A DNA stretch of 64,000 bases from Rhodococcus sp. UNC23MFCrub1.1. GTDB taxonomy: Bacteria; Actinomycetota; Actinomycetes; Mycobacteriales; Mycobacteriaceae. Both the position numbers and the translations under genes were made by a program. Shown here piece after piece: positions 25,994 through 34,830 of the stretch. The notes below the pieces were generated by a model. It saw nothing but the letters and a program-made list of their open reading frames with translations. It made no database searches and was not told where the DNA came from. The stretch is from NCBI RefSeq assembly GCF_000686025.1, contig NZ_JMLQ01000001.1:620001-684000 (forward strand). Direction: 5' to 3'. Numbering within the stretch: the first letter of the stretch is position 1; every line of letters begins with the position of its first letter.

Positions 25994-27621
25994 TCTCGAC
26001 CTCTTTCCGCCATGAATCGCTGCAACCGTGTCTCGGTGGCGGCCTGCTCGATGTCGAGCCCGTCCAGAACCGCGGCGAGAACCTCGTCGTCGAGGTCCCC
26101 CGCGTCGCGTGCGGCGAGCAACGCCTCGCGCTGTCGCCGCAGTGCGGTGCGCCGCCATCGATCGAACACCGCGCCGGAGGACCGCGCCCGCGCGGCCCTC
26201 TCCTGATCGTCCTCGTCCTGCTCCGTGCGGAGTCGGCCCAGCATCACGCGGCGCACCCGATCGACGACCTCGGCGGCCTCGGTTCCCTCGACCTTCGTCA
26301 TCGCCTCGTCGAGCGACTCCTCGACCGCACGGCGGGCGATCTGCCGAGCGAGTGCGCGCTGCTCGTCGAGATGCCGGGCCTCGTCCGGGTCGGAGATGTC
26401 CAGCCGTCGGATCACCATCGGCAATGTCACCCCCTGGATGAGCAGGGTTCCGACGGCCACGGTGAAGGCGATGGCCTGGATGACTCCGCGCCCCGGGAAG
26501 TCGTCCCCCGCGAGGGTGGTGAAGGGGACACCGGCGGCCGCCGCGAGGGTCACCACTCCGCGCATCCCGGCCCAGGACAGGACGACGTTCTGGCGCCAGG
26601 TCAGTTCCGCGTCCTCGGTCGATCGAGCCCGGTGGTAGACGCGTCGCAGCGCCGAGCCGGCGAACAGCATCACCGGACGCACTGCCATGACGAGCGCGAG
26701 GACCAGAAGTCCGTACAGGAAGATGTGGTGGACGGGCAGCCCCTCGCGGCTGATGTCGTCGATGACGAACTTGAGCTGCAGGCCCATGTAGGCGAAGACG
26801 AAGGTCTCGAGGAGCAGATCGAGCGTCGGCCAGACGTGCCGCTCCTGGATTCGCGTCGGGATCGCGTCGCCGCTGCGCGCCGAACCGAGCACGAATCCGG
26901 CGGTGACGACGGAGAGCACACCCGAGGCGTGGATCTGCTCCGCGGCGAGGTAGGCGGTGAAGGGAACGAGGATGCCCAGCACGGTCTCCAGCGCGCTGTC
27001 CGCCATACGGCTGCGGACGAAGCGCACGAGTCGGCTGAGCACGTATCCCACGGCGACGCCGCCCACGACCTCGTAGACGAAGAACAGGAGCGGCGAGTCG
27101 ATGCCGACCCGGCTTCCCGTCACGGAGGCGACGGTGATGGTGAACAGGGTCAGCGCCGCCGCGTCGTTGACGAGTGATTCGCCGGTGAGGATCGCCATCA
27201 TGCGCGCGGGCAGACCCAGCTTGCGCCCCACGGCCACCGCGGCGACGGCGTCGGGCGGCGCGACCACGGCGCCGAGGACCAGGGCGGCGCCCAGTGTCAG
27301 CTCCGGGACGAGCCAGTACGAGAAGTACCCCACCGAGACGGTCGTGACGACGACGAGACCGACGCCGAGCCGGACGATGGAGCGGAAGTTGTGCGCGAAG
27401 GAGCGGAACGAGAAGTTCAACGCTGTCGAGTACAGCAGGGGCGGAAGGATCACGCCCAGAAGGAGTTCGGGTTCGAGAGCGGGACGCGGCAGCCCGGGGA
27501 CGAACGAGGCGAGCGACCCGACGGCGACGAGAACGAGGGGCACCTGCAGATCGAGGCGCTTGGCGAAGCCGGCGATGACGACGGCCCCGACGATCACCAG
27601 AAGCAGGAGCCACCCGTCCAT
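25990..27621 (-). CDS. CPA1-family Na+/H+ antiporter
   Basis: A 543-residue monovalent cation:proton antiporter. Twelve or so helices fill residues 1-410; the ion-binding motifs are APPDAVAA near residue 120 and the conserved ESLVNDAAAL near 150, and the CPA1 helix VLSWAGMRGVVTLA is intact. The C-terminal 130 residues form a charged cytoplasmic domain (DEARHLDEQRALARQ) of the type that regulates these exchangers. It controls sodium and pH homeostasis. It is the first gene of a leftward run of overlapping genes and is the likely promoter-proximal member of the operon. Confidence 0.9.
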   Translation of the reverse strand: MDGWLLLLVIVGAVVIAGFAKRLDLQVPLVLVAVGSLASFVPGLPRPALEPELLLGVILPPLLYSTALNFSFRSFAHNFRSIVRLGVGLVVVTTVSVGYFSYWLVPELTLGAALVLGAVVAPPDAVAAVAVGRKLGLPARMMAILTGESLVNDAAALTLFTITVASVTGSRVGIDSPLLFFVYEVVGGVAVGYVLSRLVRFVRSRMADSALETVLGILVPFTAYLAAEQIHASGVLSVVTAGFVLGSARSGDAIPTRIQERHVWPTLDLLLETFVFAYMGLQLKFVIDDISREGLPVHHIFLYGLLVLALVMAVRPVMLFAGSALRRVYHRARSTEDAELTWRQNVVLSWAGMRGVVTLAAAAGVPFTTLAGDDFPGRGVIQAIAFTVAVGTLLIQGVTLPMVIRRLDISDPDEARHLDEQRALARQIARRAVEESLDEAMTKVEGTEAAEVVDRVRRVMLGRLRTEQDEDDQERAARARSSGAVFDRWRRTALRRQREALLAARDAGDLDDEVLAAVLDGLDIEQAATETRLQRFMAERGRE

Positions 27622-27645
27622 CGACTCGACTACCGCGCGGGTCTG

Positions 27646-27834
27646 CTACTTCTCGGGGATCGCCTTCTTGGCGGCGTCCTGGACCTTGTCGATCTTGTCG
27701 GCGTACTTGCCCTGCGTCTTCTTGTCGGCGAAGTCCGCTGCCTTGTCCACGGCCTTCTCGATCTTGTCACTGTTCTGAGCGGCGGCCTTCTTGCCCTGGC
27801 CGATCAGCTTCTTGAGGTTGCCCACGAGTGCCAT
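27646..27834 (-). CDS. Rv0909/MT0933 antitoxin-like small protein
   Basis: A 62-residue Lys/Asp/Ala-rich helical protein: NLKKLIGQGKKAAAQNSDKI, AADFADKKTQGKYADKIDKVQDAA and a final IPEK. This matches the MT0933-type antitoxin family, listed as partner of the Rv0910-like SRPBCC protein, and also looks like a small nucleic-acid-binding basic protein. The ATG at 27834 is preferred over one 48 codons upstream, which would run through the next gene. The SRPBCC partner is not adjacent but at 17922-18353. It follows the MBL gene by 5 bp on the same strand, so it is probably in that transcript. Confidence 0.8.
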   Translation of the reverse strand: MALVGNLKKLIGQGKKAAAQNSDKIEKAVDKAADFADKKTQGKYADKIDKVQDAAKKAIPEK

Positions 27835-27839
27835 GGTCG

Positions 27840-28961
27840 TCACGATACCGCGCCGGACCACCAACGCCGGTGCGGGAGAGGACGCGCGAGATCGACACGC
27901 TGGCCCGGCATCGGCACCACCACCGAGATCCGCTCCGCCTCGGCGGCCGTCAGCAGCCGCTCCACGGGTTCGGACCACGGGTGGAACGCGAGGTTGAAGG
28001 TCGCCCAGTGGACGGGCACGACGATGCCGGAGGACGGGGTGCCCTGTTGCAGGTCACCGTGCGACCGCGCCGCCTCCTCGGGGTTCATGTGGATGTCCGG
28101 CCACCGGTCGTCGTAGGCACCGACGGGAAGCAGGGTCACGTCGAACGGACCGAGCCGCGCGCCGATGTCCGCGAACGCCTCGGTGTAGCCGGTGTCGCCG
28201 CCGAAGAAGGCCCGGTGCTCCGGACCCACCACCGACCACGACGCCCACTGCGTGGTGTCGCGCACCAGGGACCGGCCCGAGAAGTGTCGTGCCTCCAGGC
28301 ACGTGACGGTGAGCGATCCGATGCGGACGTCGTCGTTCCAGTCGAGCTCGACGATCCGGTCCTCGGGAACCTTCCAGCGGCGCAGATGGGCGCCCACCCC
28401 CAGCGGCACCAGGAACGGCGCCGACTGCGACGTGAGCAGCGTGGCCACCGTGTCACGGTCGAGGTGGTCGTAGTGATCGTGCGAGATGACGATGGCGTCG
28501 ACCTGCGGAAGCGCCTCGGCCGCAACGGGTACCGGGTGCAACCTGGCCGGTCCGAGAACCCGCGACGGTGAGACCCGCCGGCTCCAGACCGGATCGGTGA
28601 GCACGCGGTGACCGTCGATCTCGACGACCACCGAGGAGTGCCCGAACCAGGTGACGGCCAGGTCCCCGGCCTCCGCCGGCGCGAGCGGGGTGGCCAACGG
28701 CACGGCGCGCTCGGGTCGTCCCGAGCGGCCGCGCGTGAGCATCGCGGCTCCGATGCTCGCCTGCTCCCCCGCCGCGACCGGCGAGCTGCTGCGTGTGTTG
28801 TGGAACTTGCGGTCCCGGTAGTGCGAGGACGCGGCGGCGTACGGACGGATGGCACCGCGTCCGGCGCCGACGGCGGACGGCACACCCCACGCCGCGCGCG
28901 CGAGCCAGGACAACCCTGCGGCGGCGAGCCCGATGGACACTGCTGCGGTGGCTGGATTCAC
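27840..28961 (-). CDS. MBL-fold hydrolase (NAPE-PLD-like)
   Basis: A 373-residue metallo-beta-lactamase fold enzyme. The zinc motif HxHxDH is visible as SHDHYDH, with further ligands in ARHFSGR, GGDTGYTE and PVHWATF. The layout and length match NAPE-type phospholipase D and M. tuberculosis Rv0906. Family members hydrolyse phospholipid or phosphodiester bonds; the substrate here is unknown. An N-terminal hydrophobic segment (IGLAAAGLSWLARAAWG) could anchor it or be a signal. It lies about 1.9 kb downstream of echA6, with the NCS1 permease between; in M. tuberculosis Rv0905 and Rv0906 are adjacent, so the order is partly kept. Confidence 0.85.
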   Translation of the reverse strand: MNPATAAVSIGLAAAGLSWLARAAWGVPSAVGAGRGAIRPYAAASSHYRDRKFHNTRSSSPVAAGEQASIGAAMLTRGRSGRPERAVPLATPLAPAEAGDLAVTWFGHSSVVVEIDGHRVLTDPVWSRRVSPSRVLGPARLHPVPVAAEALPQVDAIVISHDHYDHLDRDTVATLLTSQSAPFLVPLGVGAHLRRWKVPEDRIVELDWNDDVRIGSLTVTCLEARHFSGRSLVRDTTQWASWSVVGPEHRAFFGGDTGYTEAFADIGARLGPFDVTLLPVGAYDDRWPDIHMNPEEAARSHGDLQQGTPSSGIVVPVHWATFNLAFHPWSEPVERLLTAAEAERISVVVPMPGQRVDLARPLPHRRWWSGAVS

Positions 28962-29012
28962 GCCTCCGACACTAGTCCACGGTTGATGTGTACCGACTTC
29001 ACAAGTATCGGC

Positions 29013-30695
29013 TCACGTCTGTTCCGGCAGGATGTGCTCCCCCGTCTTGTCTGTGCTCAGCGACAGCGACGAGATGTAGAGCGTCTCCCCGTTCGGCCCC
29101 TTCTTGGCCGACGCGATCATGTCCGGCCGCTCGAACTCCATGCCCGACACCGAGCACAGCAGCGTCGCGTCGGACGGGTTGCCGTACTCGTCGAACATCG
29201 GCAGGTCGATGCCGTCGTCGGTGCGCCGCAGGTAGTACTTGCCCTTGGTCGCGATCGCCAGCACGGGCGGCAGCACGATCGCCAGTACCAGCGCCACGAT
29301 GGGCGAGTACGGCTTGATCGCCGGCCCGAACGCCCCGAAGAACACGAGGATGGACAGGATCGCGGACACCGCCATGGAACCGAAACCGACGGGGTTCACC
29401 GCGTAGAGCATCCCCCTGCGGAACTCCGGCACCTTCGGGGACAGCTTCAGCAGGTACTTGTTGAACACGATGTCGGAGGCGACCACCGCGATCCAGGCGA
29501 TACCGCAGTTCGCGTAGAACCCGAGGATGTTGTTGAGGAAGTCGAACATGTTGGCTTCCATCAGGATCAACGCGATCGCGAGGTTGAACAGCACGAAGAC
29601 CAGTCGTCCGGGGTAGGACTTGGTGACGCGGGTGTACGAGTTGGTCCACGCCAGGGAGCCCGAGTACGCGTTGGTCACGTTGATCTTGATCTGCGAGATG
29701 ACCACGAGCACCACGGCGAGGGTCATGGCGAGCCAGCCCGGCATGAAGTTCTCGTAGATCTCGAGGAACTGGTGCACCGGCTCGTTGGCGATCGACGATC
29801 CGTCGACCACGTTCGCGATGAGGTACACGGCGAGGAACAGTCCGACGATCTGCTTGAGCGCACCGAAGATGACCCAGCCCGGCCCCGCGAGCAGGACGGC
29901 CGTCCACCAGCGACGCGAGTTCTCCGGCGTCTTGGGCGGCATGAAGCGCAGGTAGTCGATCTGCTCCGCGATCTGAGCGATCAACGAGAGGCAGACACCC
30001 GCGGCCAGCATGACGGATCCGAGGTTCACACCGGTGCCGGCGGCACCGTCGGCACCACCGTAGGCCATGAACTGACCGATGGAGTCGGGGTTGCTCACCA
30101 CGAGATAGACGAACGGCAGCACCATGAGGATCAGCCACAGCGGGGTCGTCCACACCTGCAGTGTGGCGAGCGCCTTCATGCCGTAGATGACCAACGGGAT
30201 GACCATCAGGGTGGACACCGCGTACCCGATGGGCAGCGGGATGTTCAGCCCCAGTTCGAGGCCCTGGGCCATGATCGACCCTTCGAGCGCGAAGAAGATG
30301 AACGTGAACGTCGCGAAGATGACGTTGGTGACCACCGACCCGTAGTAGCCGAATCCGCTTCCGCGCGTGATCAGATCGAGGTCGATGTTGTAGCGCGCCG
30401 CGTAGTAGGCGAGCGGCAGACCCGTCAGGAAGATGACGACGGCGAACACCAGGATTCCCCACAGCGCGTTGCCGGTGCCGTAGGAGATGCCGATGTTGGC
30501 GCCGATGGCGAAGTCCGCGAGGTAGGCGATTCCGCCGAGAGCCGACGTCGCCACGACGCCGGTCCCCCACTTGCGGTAGCTGCGCGGGGCGAAGCGCAGC
30601 GTGTAGTCCTCGAGCGTCTCCTTCAGTGCCGCCGACTGCTTCTGACTGTCGGACGTGAGCGTGGAGTCGGGTGGAACGTCTCCGAGAGCGGTCAT
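29013..30695 (-). CDS. NCS1 purine-cytosine permease
   Basis: A 560-residue carrier with twelve hydrophobic helices. Residues 30-50 (ETLEDYTLRFAPRSYRKW) form the long N-terminal cytoplasmic tail typical of the cytosine/purine branch, and GIAYLADFAIGANIGISYG marks the first helix. No obvious substrate-specific signature is visible; it may move cytosine, purines, allantoin or related compounds. The ATG follows a clear GGAGG in GGAGGCACCCGACC. It is 160 bp downstream of echA6, an interval that carries a short inverted repeat (30776-30797). Confidence 0.9.
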   Translation of the reverse strand: MTALGDVPPDSTLTSDSQKQSAALKETLEDYTLRFAPRSYRKWGTGVVATSALGGIAYLADFAIGANIGISYGTGNALWGILVFAVVIFLTGLPLAYYAARYNIDLDLITRGSGFGYYGSVVTNVIFATFTFIFFALEGSIMAQGLELGLNIPLPIGYAVSTLMVIPLVIYGMKALATLQVWTTPLWLILMVLPFVYLVVSNPDSIGQFMAYGGADGAAGTGVNLGSVMLAAGVCLSLIAQIAEQIDYLRFMPPKTPENSRRWWTAVLLAGPGWVIFGALKQIVGLFLAVYLIANVVDGSSIANEPVHQFLEIYENFMPGWLAMTLAVVLVVISQIKINVTNAYSGSLAWTNSYTRVTKSYPGRLVFVLFNLAIALILMEANMFDFLNNILGFYANCGIAWIAVVASDIVFNKYLLKLSPKVPEFRRGMLYAVNPVGFGSMAVSAILSILVFFGAFGPAIKPYSPIVALVLAIVLPPVLAIATKGKYYLRRTDDGIDLPMFDEYGNPSDATLLCSVSGMEFERPDMIASAKKGPNGETLYISSLSLSTDKTGEHILPEQT

Positions 30696-30775
30696 GGTCG
30701 GGTGCCTCCGGTCGTGTCGCACGCCGTGGCGGCGCGATGCGAGATGACCGTAGGAACGCTGTGTTGCCGGACTGT

Positions 30776-30797
30776 ACGCACTCTGTGTCGAGTGCGT
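30776..30797. promoter_or_regulatory. Inverted repeat upstream of the permease gene
   Basis: Arms ACGCACTC and GAGTGCGT (8 bp each, perfect) around a 6-bp spacer, about 80 bp upstream of the permease start and 60 bp downstream of the echA6 stop. No T-run follows, so a factor-independent terminator is unlikely; an operator is the better guess. Confidence 0.35.
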
Positions 30798-30855
30798 TAC
30801 GTGGTGCCGGGGTGTCGCCTTTGCCCGAATCGGCAGGTCAGGGACCCCGATGTCG

Positions 30856-31590
30856 TCACTGGCCCTGGAAGACCGGGCGTCGCTTCTCCTTGCGCGCGAT
30901 CCGCGCCTCCACGGCGTCGTTGCTCGCCCAGGCGGCCGCGAACGCGTCGAGCTGCGTGGCGTTCGCCTCGTCACGTGTGCCGTCGTCGTTGAAGACGAGT
31001 TTGAGGTGACGCAGCGACAGTGGCGCCAGCTGCGCGATCTCCTCGGCCCACGCGTGCGCGACGTCGAGATCGCCGAGTTTGTTGGCCAGTCCGCACGCCA
31101 GCGCCTGCTCGGCGGACAACTGCTCGGCACCCAGGAGCACCGTCCGGGCGGGACCGCCGCCGGCCAGCGACACCAGCCGCTTGACGGTCCAGTTGTCCAC
31201 GGCGATGGCCAACCGGGTGGAGGGAATGGCGAAGAAGGCGCCCGAGTCGACCACCCGCAGGTCTGCGGCGATGGCCAACTGCGTGCCCGCACCCACAGCA
31301 GGCCCGTTCACGGCGGCGATGACCGGGACCGACACCGTCTGGAGCGCGCGGTTCATCGACAGCAGCGCCTCGGGGAACTCGTCGGCGATGGCTTCGCCCG
31401 ACAGATCGGCGCCCGCGCAGAAGCTCGTGCCCTCGCCGGTGATCACGACGACGCGGGTGCCGTCCGCCTCGGCACCCTCCACCGCCTCACGCACTTCGGT
31501 GCACAGAGCCGTGTTCAGAGCGTTGCGGCGCTCCGGTCGCTGCAGTTCCACGGTGAGAACCGCGCCGTTCCTGGTGATACCAATGGTCAC
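30856..31590 (-). CDS. echA6: Enoyl-CoA hydratase family protein EchA6
   Basis: A 244-residue crotonase-fold protein. VELQRPERRNALNTAL, GTSFCAGADLSG and VNGPAVGAGTQLA give the two oxyanion-hole NH groups, and a C-terminal VFQGQ end closes the fold. The run ITRNGAVLTVELQRPERRNALN and the end ARKEKRRPVFQG match M. tuberculosis EchA6 (Rv0905). EchA6 lacks the usual catalytic pair and shuttles acyl-CoA to FAS-II for mycolate synthesis; here the glutamates also look absent at those sites, so a carrier rather than hydratase role is likely. The GTG start gives family length. The gene is divergent from the monooxygenase with 93 bp between starts. Confidence 0.88.
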   Translation of the reverse strand: MTIGITRNGAVLTVELQRPERRNALNTALCTEVREAVEGAEADGTRVVVITGEGTSFCAGADLSGEAIADEFPEALLSMNRALQTVSVPVIAAVNGPAVGAGTQLAIAADLRVVDSGAFFAIPSTRLAIAVDNWTVKRLVSLAGGGPARTVLLGAEQLSAEQALACGLANKLGDLDVAHAWAEEIAQLAPLSLRHLKLVFNDDGTRDEANATQLDAFAAAWASNDAVEARIARKEKRRPVFQGQ

Positions 31591-31683
31591 GTTGTGTCTT
31601 CTCTCTGCGTGGAACGAAGTGTTCTGTGAGACCCCCTTACGCGAATTTACCGGGTGCGGAGCCCTGACTGGTGTACTGGACGG

Positions 31684-32769
31684 GTGCAACACGTCGACGT
31701 CGCAGTGATCGGTGCCGGGCAGGCCGGTCTGTCCGCGGCCTATTTCCTGCAGCGAGCGGGGCTGCGGGCATGGGACGACTACGTCGTGCTCGACGGTGCG
31801 CCGGCTCCCGGTGGGGCGTGGCAGTTCCGCTGGCCCTCCCTGACCCTCGAGACCGTCAACGGGGTGCACGACCTTCCGGGCATGGCGTTCGCGGACACGC
31901 TGGCCCCCGACGTCGACCCCGCGCACGTGCCCGCGTCGTCGGCGGTGCCCGAGTACTACGCGGCGTACGAGAAGCACTTCGCGCTGCCCGTGCGGCGGCC
32001 GGGACGGGTGTCGGTCGTCTGCGACCGGGACGAGACGACGATGCGGTACCGGGTGGAGGCCGAGCAGGGCGACGTCCACGCACGGGGCTTGATCAACTGC
32101 ACCGGCACCTGGGAGCACCCGTTCGTCCCGCGCTACCCCGGCATGGAGACGTTCACGGGGCGCCAACTGCACACGCGCGACTACACCTCGGCGGAGGAGT
32201 TCCGCGGCGAGCACGTCGTCGTCGTCGGAGGCGGGATCTCCGCGGTGCAGTTGCTCGACGAGATCTCGCGCGTGACCACCACGACGTGGGTGACCCGCCG
32301 CGAGCCCGTCTTCCTCGAGCGGGACTTCACACCCGAGGTGGGCCGCGCTGCCGTCGCGCAGGTCGAGGATCGGGTGCGCCGCGGACTGCCGCCGGGATCG
32401 GTGGTGTCGGTGACCGGTCTGATCCTCACCCCCAGCTTGCGCGAGGCCCGCGATCGCGGCGTCCTGGTACGGCGGCCCATGTTCGCGGAGGTCACACCCG
32501 ACGGAGTGCGGTGGGACGACGGCACCGCCACCCGGGCGGACGTCATCCTGTGGGCCACCGGGTTTCGCAGCGCGCTCGATCACCTCGCGCCGCTCCGACT
32601 GCGCGGGCCGGGCGGCGGCATCACGATGACCGGCGCGTCGGCCACTCGAGTGGCCGCGCGGCCCAGCGTCCATCTGATCGGATACGGTCCGTCGGCCAGC
32701 ACCATCGGCGCCAACCGTGCGGGACGCACGGCCGTGCGGGAACTACTTCAGGAGCTGGGCGAGACGTGA
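31684..32769 (+). CDS. Flavin-dependent monooxygenase (CzcO-like)
   Basis: A 361-residue FAD/NADP protein. The first Rossmann motif is VAVIGAGQAGLSAAYFLQ near residue 5, the second VVVVGGGISAVQLLDEI near 175, and the FMO/Baeyer-Villiger region WEHPFVP near 140 precedes a C-terminal ATGFRSALDHL. Family members add one oxygen to soft nucleophiles or ketones, or act as oxidoreductases; the substrate is not predictable. The GTG start at 31684 places the Rossmann strand immediately at the N-terminus. The gene ends in a GTGA overlap with the ABC-F gene, so they are translated together. Confidence 0.85.
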   Translation: MQHVDVAVIGAGQAGLSAAYFLQRAGLRAWDDYVVLDGAPAPGGAWQFRWPSLTLETVNGVHDLPGMAFADTLAPDVDPAHVPASSAVPEYYAAYEKHFALPVRRPGRVSVVCDRDETTMRYRVEAEQGDVHARGLINCTGTWEHPFVPRYPGMETFTGRQLHTRDYTSAEEFRGEHVVVVGGGISAVQLLDEISRVTTTTWVTRREPVFLERDFTPEVGRAAVAQVEDRVRRGLPPGSVVSVTGLILTPSLREARDRGVLVRRPMFAEVTPDGVRWDDGTATRADVILWATGFRSALDHLAPLRLRGPGGGITMTGASATRVAARPSVHLIGYGPSASTIGANRAGRTAVRELLQELGET

Positions 32770-34406
32770 GTGCCGTGGTCCGTGTCGACGACCTGTCCGC
32801 CTATCGCGGCGAGCGCACGCTGTTCGACGGTCTCGACCTCACCGTCGGACCCGGCGACGTCGTCGGGCTGGTCGGCGCGAACGGAGCCGGCAAGTCGACG
32901 TTGCTCGGCCTGCTGGCGGGCACGGCGACCGGGGTCGACCACGACGGCACGGTCACGCTCACCCCGTCGGACGCCACCGTCGGCCACCTGGCGCAGGAGG
33001 TCTCCCGCGTTCCCGGTGAGACCGTCGAGATGTTCCTGCAGCGCCGCACCGGAGTGCGCGCGGCCGAGGACGCGATGAACGCGGCGGCGGAGACGCTCGG
33101 CGACGCGAGCGCGTCGGACGATCTCTACACACCGGCACTGGAGCGGTGGTTGGCGCTCGGCGGCGCCGATCTGCCCGAGCGAGCCGAGTCGGTGCTCGCC
33201 GGCCTGGGCCTGGACGCGGCGCTCGACACCGAGATGTCCGCCCTGTCCGGTGGGCAGGCGGCCCGCGCATCACTCGCGGGAATCCTGTTGGCGCGCTACG
33301 ACGTCCTGCTTCTCGACGAGCCCACCAACGATCTGGATCTCGCGGGACTGGACCAGCTCGAGAACTTCGTGACGAGTACCCAGTGCGCCGTGATGATCGT
33401 CAGTCACGATCGTGAGTTCTTGGCGCGCACCGTCACCGGCATCGTCGAGCTGGACCTGGCGCAGCAGCAGATAGCGGTCTACGACGGCGGGTACGAGGCC
33501 TACCTCGTCGAGCGCGACGTGGCGCGTCGTCACGCACGGGAAGAGTTCGAGCAGTACGCCGACACCAGGTCCGGGCTCGAGGATCGCGCTCGGATGCAAC
33601 GGAACTGGCTCGAGCACGGCGTGCGGAACGCTCGACGCAAGAGCAAGGACAACGACAAGGCGAGCCGGAAGGTCCGCGCCGAATCGACGGAGAAGCAAGC
33701 CGCCAAGGCGCGCCAGACCCAGCGACGCATCGAACGGCTCGACGTCGTCGAGGAGCCGCGCAAGGAGTGGGAACTGCGCATGGAGATCGCGGCGGCGCCC
33801 CGCAGCGGCAGCGTCGTGGTCTCCGTGAACTCCGCCGTCGTGGAGCGGGGGGCGTTCCGGCTCGGGCCGGTGACGGCACAGATCGACGCCGGGGACCGCA
33901 TCGTCGTCACCGGCGCCAACGGCTCGGGCAAGACCACCCTGCTGCACCTGCTGCTGGGCCGCATCACGCCGACCAGTGGATCCGTGAGCATCGGCTCCGG
34001 AGTCGAGATCGGCGAGATGGACCAGGCCCGTTCGGCTTTCGACGGACCCGACTCGGTCGCCGACGCGCTGGCAGCCTCCGTTCCGGACTGGCCGGACGCC
34101 GACGTCCGCACACTCCTGGCGAAGTTCGGTCTCCGCGGACAGGCCGCCCTGCGGCCGTCGGCATCCCTGTCCCCCGGCGAGCGCACCCGAGCGGGACTCG
34201 CGCTGCTGCAGGCCCGGGGGGTGAACCTGCTCGTGCTCGACGAGCCCACCAACCACCTCGACGTCCCCGCCATCGAGCAGCTCGAATCGGCACTGGAGAC
34301 CTACGAGGGAACGATGCTCCTGGTCACCCACGACCGGCGGATGCTCGACTCGGTGCGCAGCACGCGCCGGTGGACCGTCGCGCAGGGCGTTCTGCACCAC
34401 GACTGA
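32766..34406 (+). CDS. ABC-F family ATPase
   Basis: A 546-residue protein with two ABC ATPase domains and no membrane segment. First domain: Walker A GANGAGKST, signature LSGGQAARAS and Walker B LLLDEPTNDLD; second: GANGSGKTT, LSPGERTRAG and LVLDEPTNHLD. The charged linker between them (EEFEQYADTR through ARKSKDNDKASRK, about residues 240-320) is the ABC-F interdomain arm that reaches into the ribosome. Such proteins act on translation, some giving resistance to macrolides, lincosamides or streptogramins. The GTG start overlaps the monooxygenase stop. Whether it gives resistance or a housekeeping function is open. Confidence 0.92.
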   Translation: MSAVVRVDDLSAYRGERTLFDGLDLTVGPGDVVGLVGANGAGKSTLLGLLAGTATGVDHDGTVTLTPSDATVGHLAQEVSRVPGETVEMFLQRRTGVRAAEDAMNAAAETLGDASASDDLYTPALERWLALGGADLPERAESVLAGLGLDAALDTEMSALSGGQAARASLAGILLARYDVLLLDEPTNDLDLAGLDQLENFVTSTQCAVMIVSHDREFLARTVTGIVELDLAQQQIAVYDGGYEAYLVERDVARRHAREEFEQYADTRSGLEDRARMQRNWLEHGVRNARRKSKDNDKASRKVRAESTEKQAAKARQTQRRIERLDVVEEPRKEWELRMEIAAAPRSGSVVVSVNSAVVERGAFRLGPVTAQIDAGDRIVVTGANGSGKTTLLHLLLGRITPTSGSVSIGSGVEIGEMDQARSAFDGPDSVADALAASVPDWPDADVRTLLAKFGLRGQAALRPSASLSPGERTRAGLALLQARGVNLLVLDEPTNHLDVPAIEQLESALETYEGTMLLVTHDRRMLDSVRSTRRWTVAQGVLHHD

Positions 34407-34434
34407 GGATTTCCCCACCCGATCGTCGCAGTTC

Positions 34435-34448
34435 CTGCCGATCGGCAG
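34435..34448. promoter_or_regulatory. 14-bp perfect palindrome after the ABC-F gene
   Basis: CTGCCGATCGGCAG lies 29 bp after the ABC-F stop. It is a perfect 14-bp palindrome with no spacer and no following T-run. It could be part of a terminator or an operator for the XRE cassette 95 bp further on. Confidence 0.3.
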
Positions 34449-34506
34449 AATGACGCACGATCGTGTGGTTCAGCGCGCGCTCGCGCGAACAGAGCTGCCT
34501 CCGGTA

Positions 34507-34542
34507 TTGACACATCGTTAGGTTTATACAACACTTCGATAC
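34507..34542 (+). promoter_or_regulatory. AT-rich promoter/operator of the XRE-ABC cassette
   Basis: A block of low GC content next to GC-rich DNA. It contains a perfect -35 box TTGACA (34507-34512) and TATACA (34525-34530), but with a 12-bp gap, too short for a normal pair. GATACA overlaps the start codon. The TATACA box ends 12 bp before the ATG, so the message would have little or no leader. This may also be the site where the XRE protein represses itself. Confidence 0.45.
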
Positions 34543-34830
34543 ATGAGTCCGGTCAAACGCGGGACCACGCTCCCCATCCACAACCGCATCGGTGTGCTGC
34601 GCGCCGAGCGTCGGATGACCCGCGCCCAGCTCGCGGAACTCGTCGAGGTCAACCCGCAGACGGTCGGCGCACTCGAACGCGGCGACCACTACCCGAGCCT
34701 CGATCTCGCGATGCGCATCTGCGACGTGTTCGGGCTGCCGGTCGAGGCGGTGTTCTCGCGTACCGAGTTCGCGCCGCTGTCCACGGAGGTCTACCGACGC
34801 ACCCAGCCCGAGGAAGGGACACCACGATGA
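34543..34830 (+). CDS. XRE-family transcriptional regulator
   Basis: A 95-residue DNA-binding protein, one helix-turn-helix domain (RIGVLRAERRMTRAQLAELVEVNPQTVGALERGDHYPSL, about residues 15-52) and a short C-terminal helix. The pattern is that of small Xre regulators that repress the operon they begin. It overlaps the next gene (ATGA). The four genes from here to 37503 overlap by 4 bp at every junction and form one operon for an ABC exporter. The DNA site and signal are not known. Confidence 0.9.
   Translation: MSPVKRGTTLPIHNRIGVLRAERRMTRAQLAELVEVNPQTVGALERGDHYPSLDLAMRICDVFGLPVEAVFSRTEFAPLSTEVYRRTQPEEGTPR

Noticed and set aside
34507..34530. TTGACA and TATACA as a normal -35/-10 pair
   Set aside because: The spacer is only 12 bp; reported only as an AT-rich regulatory block.
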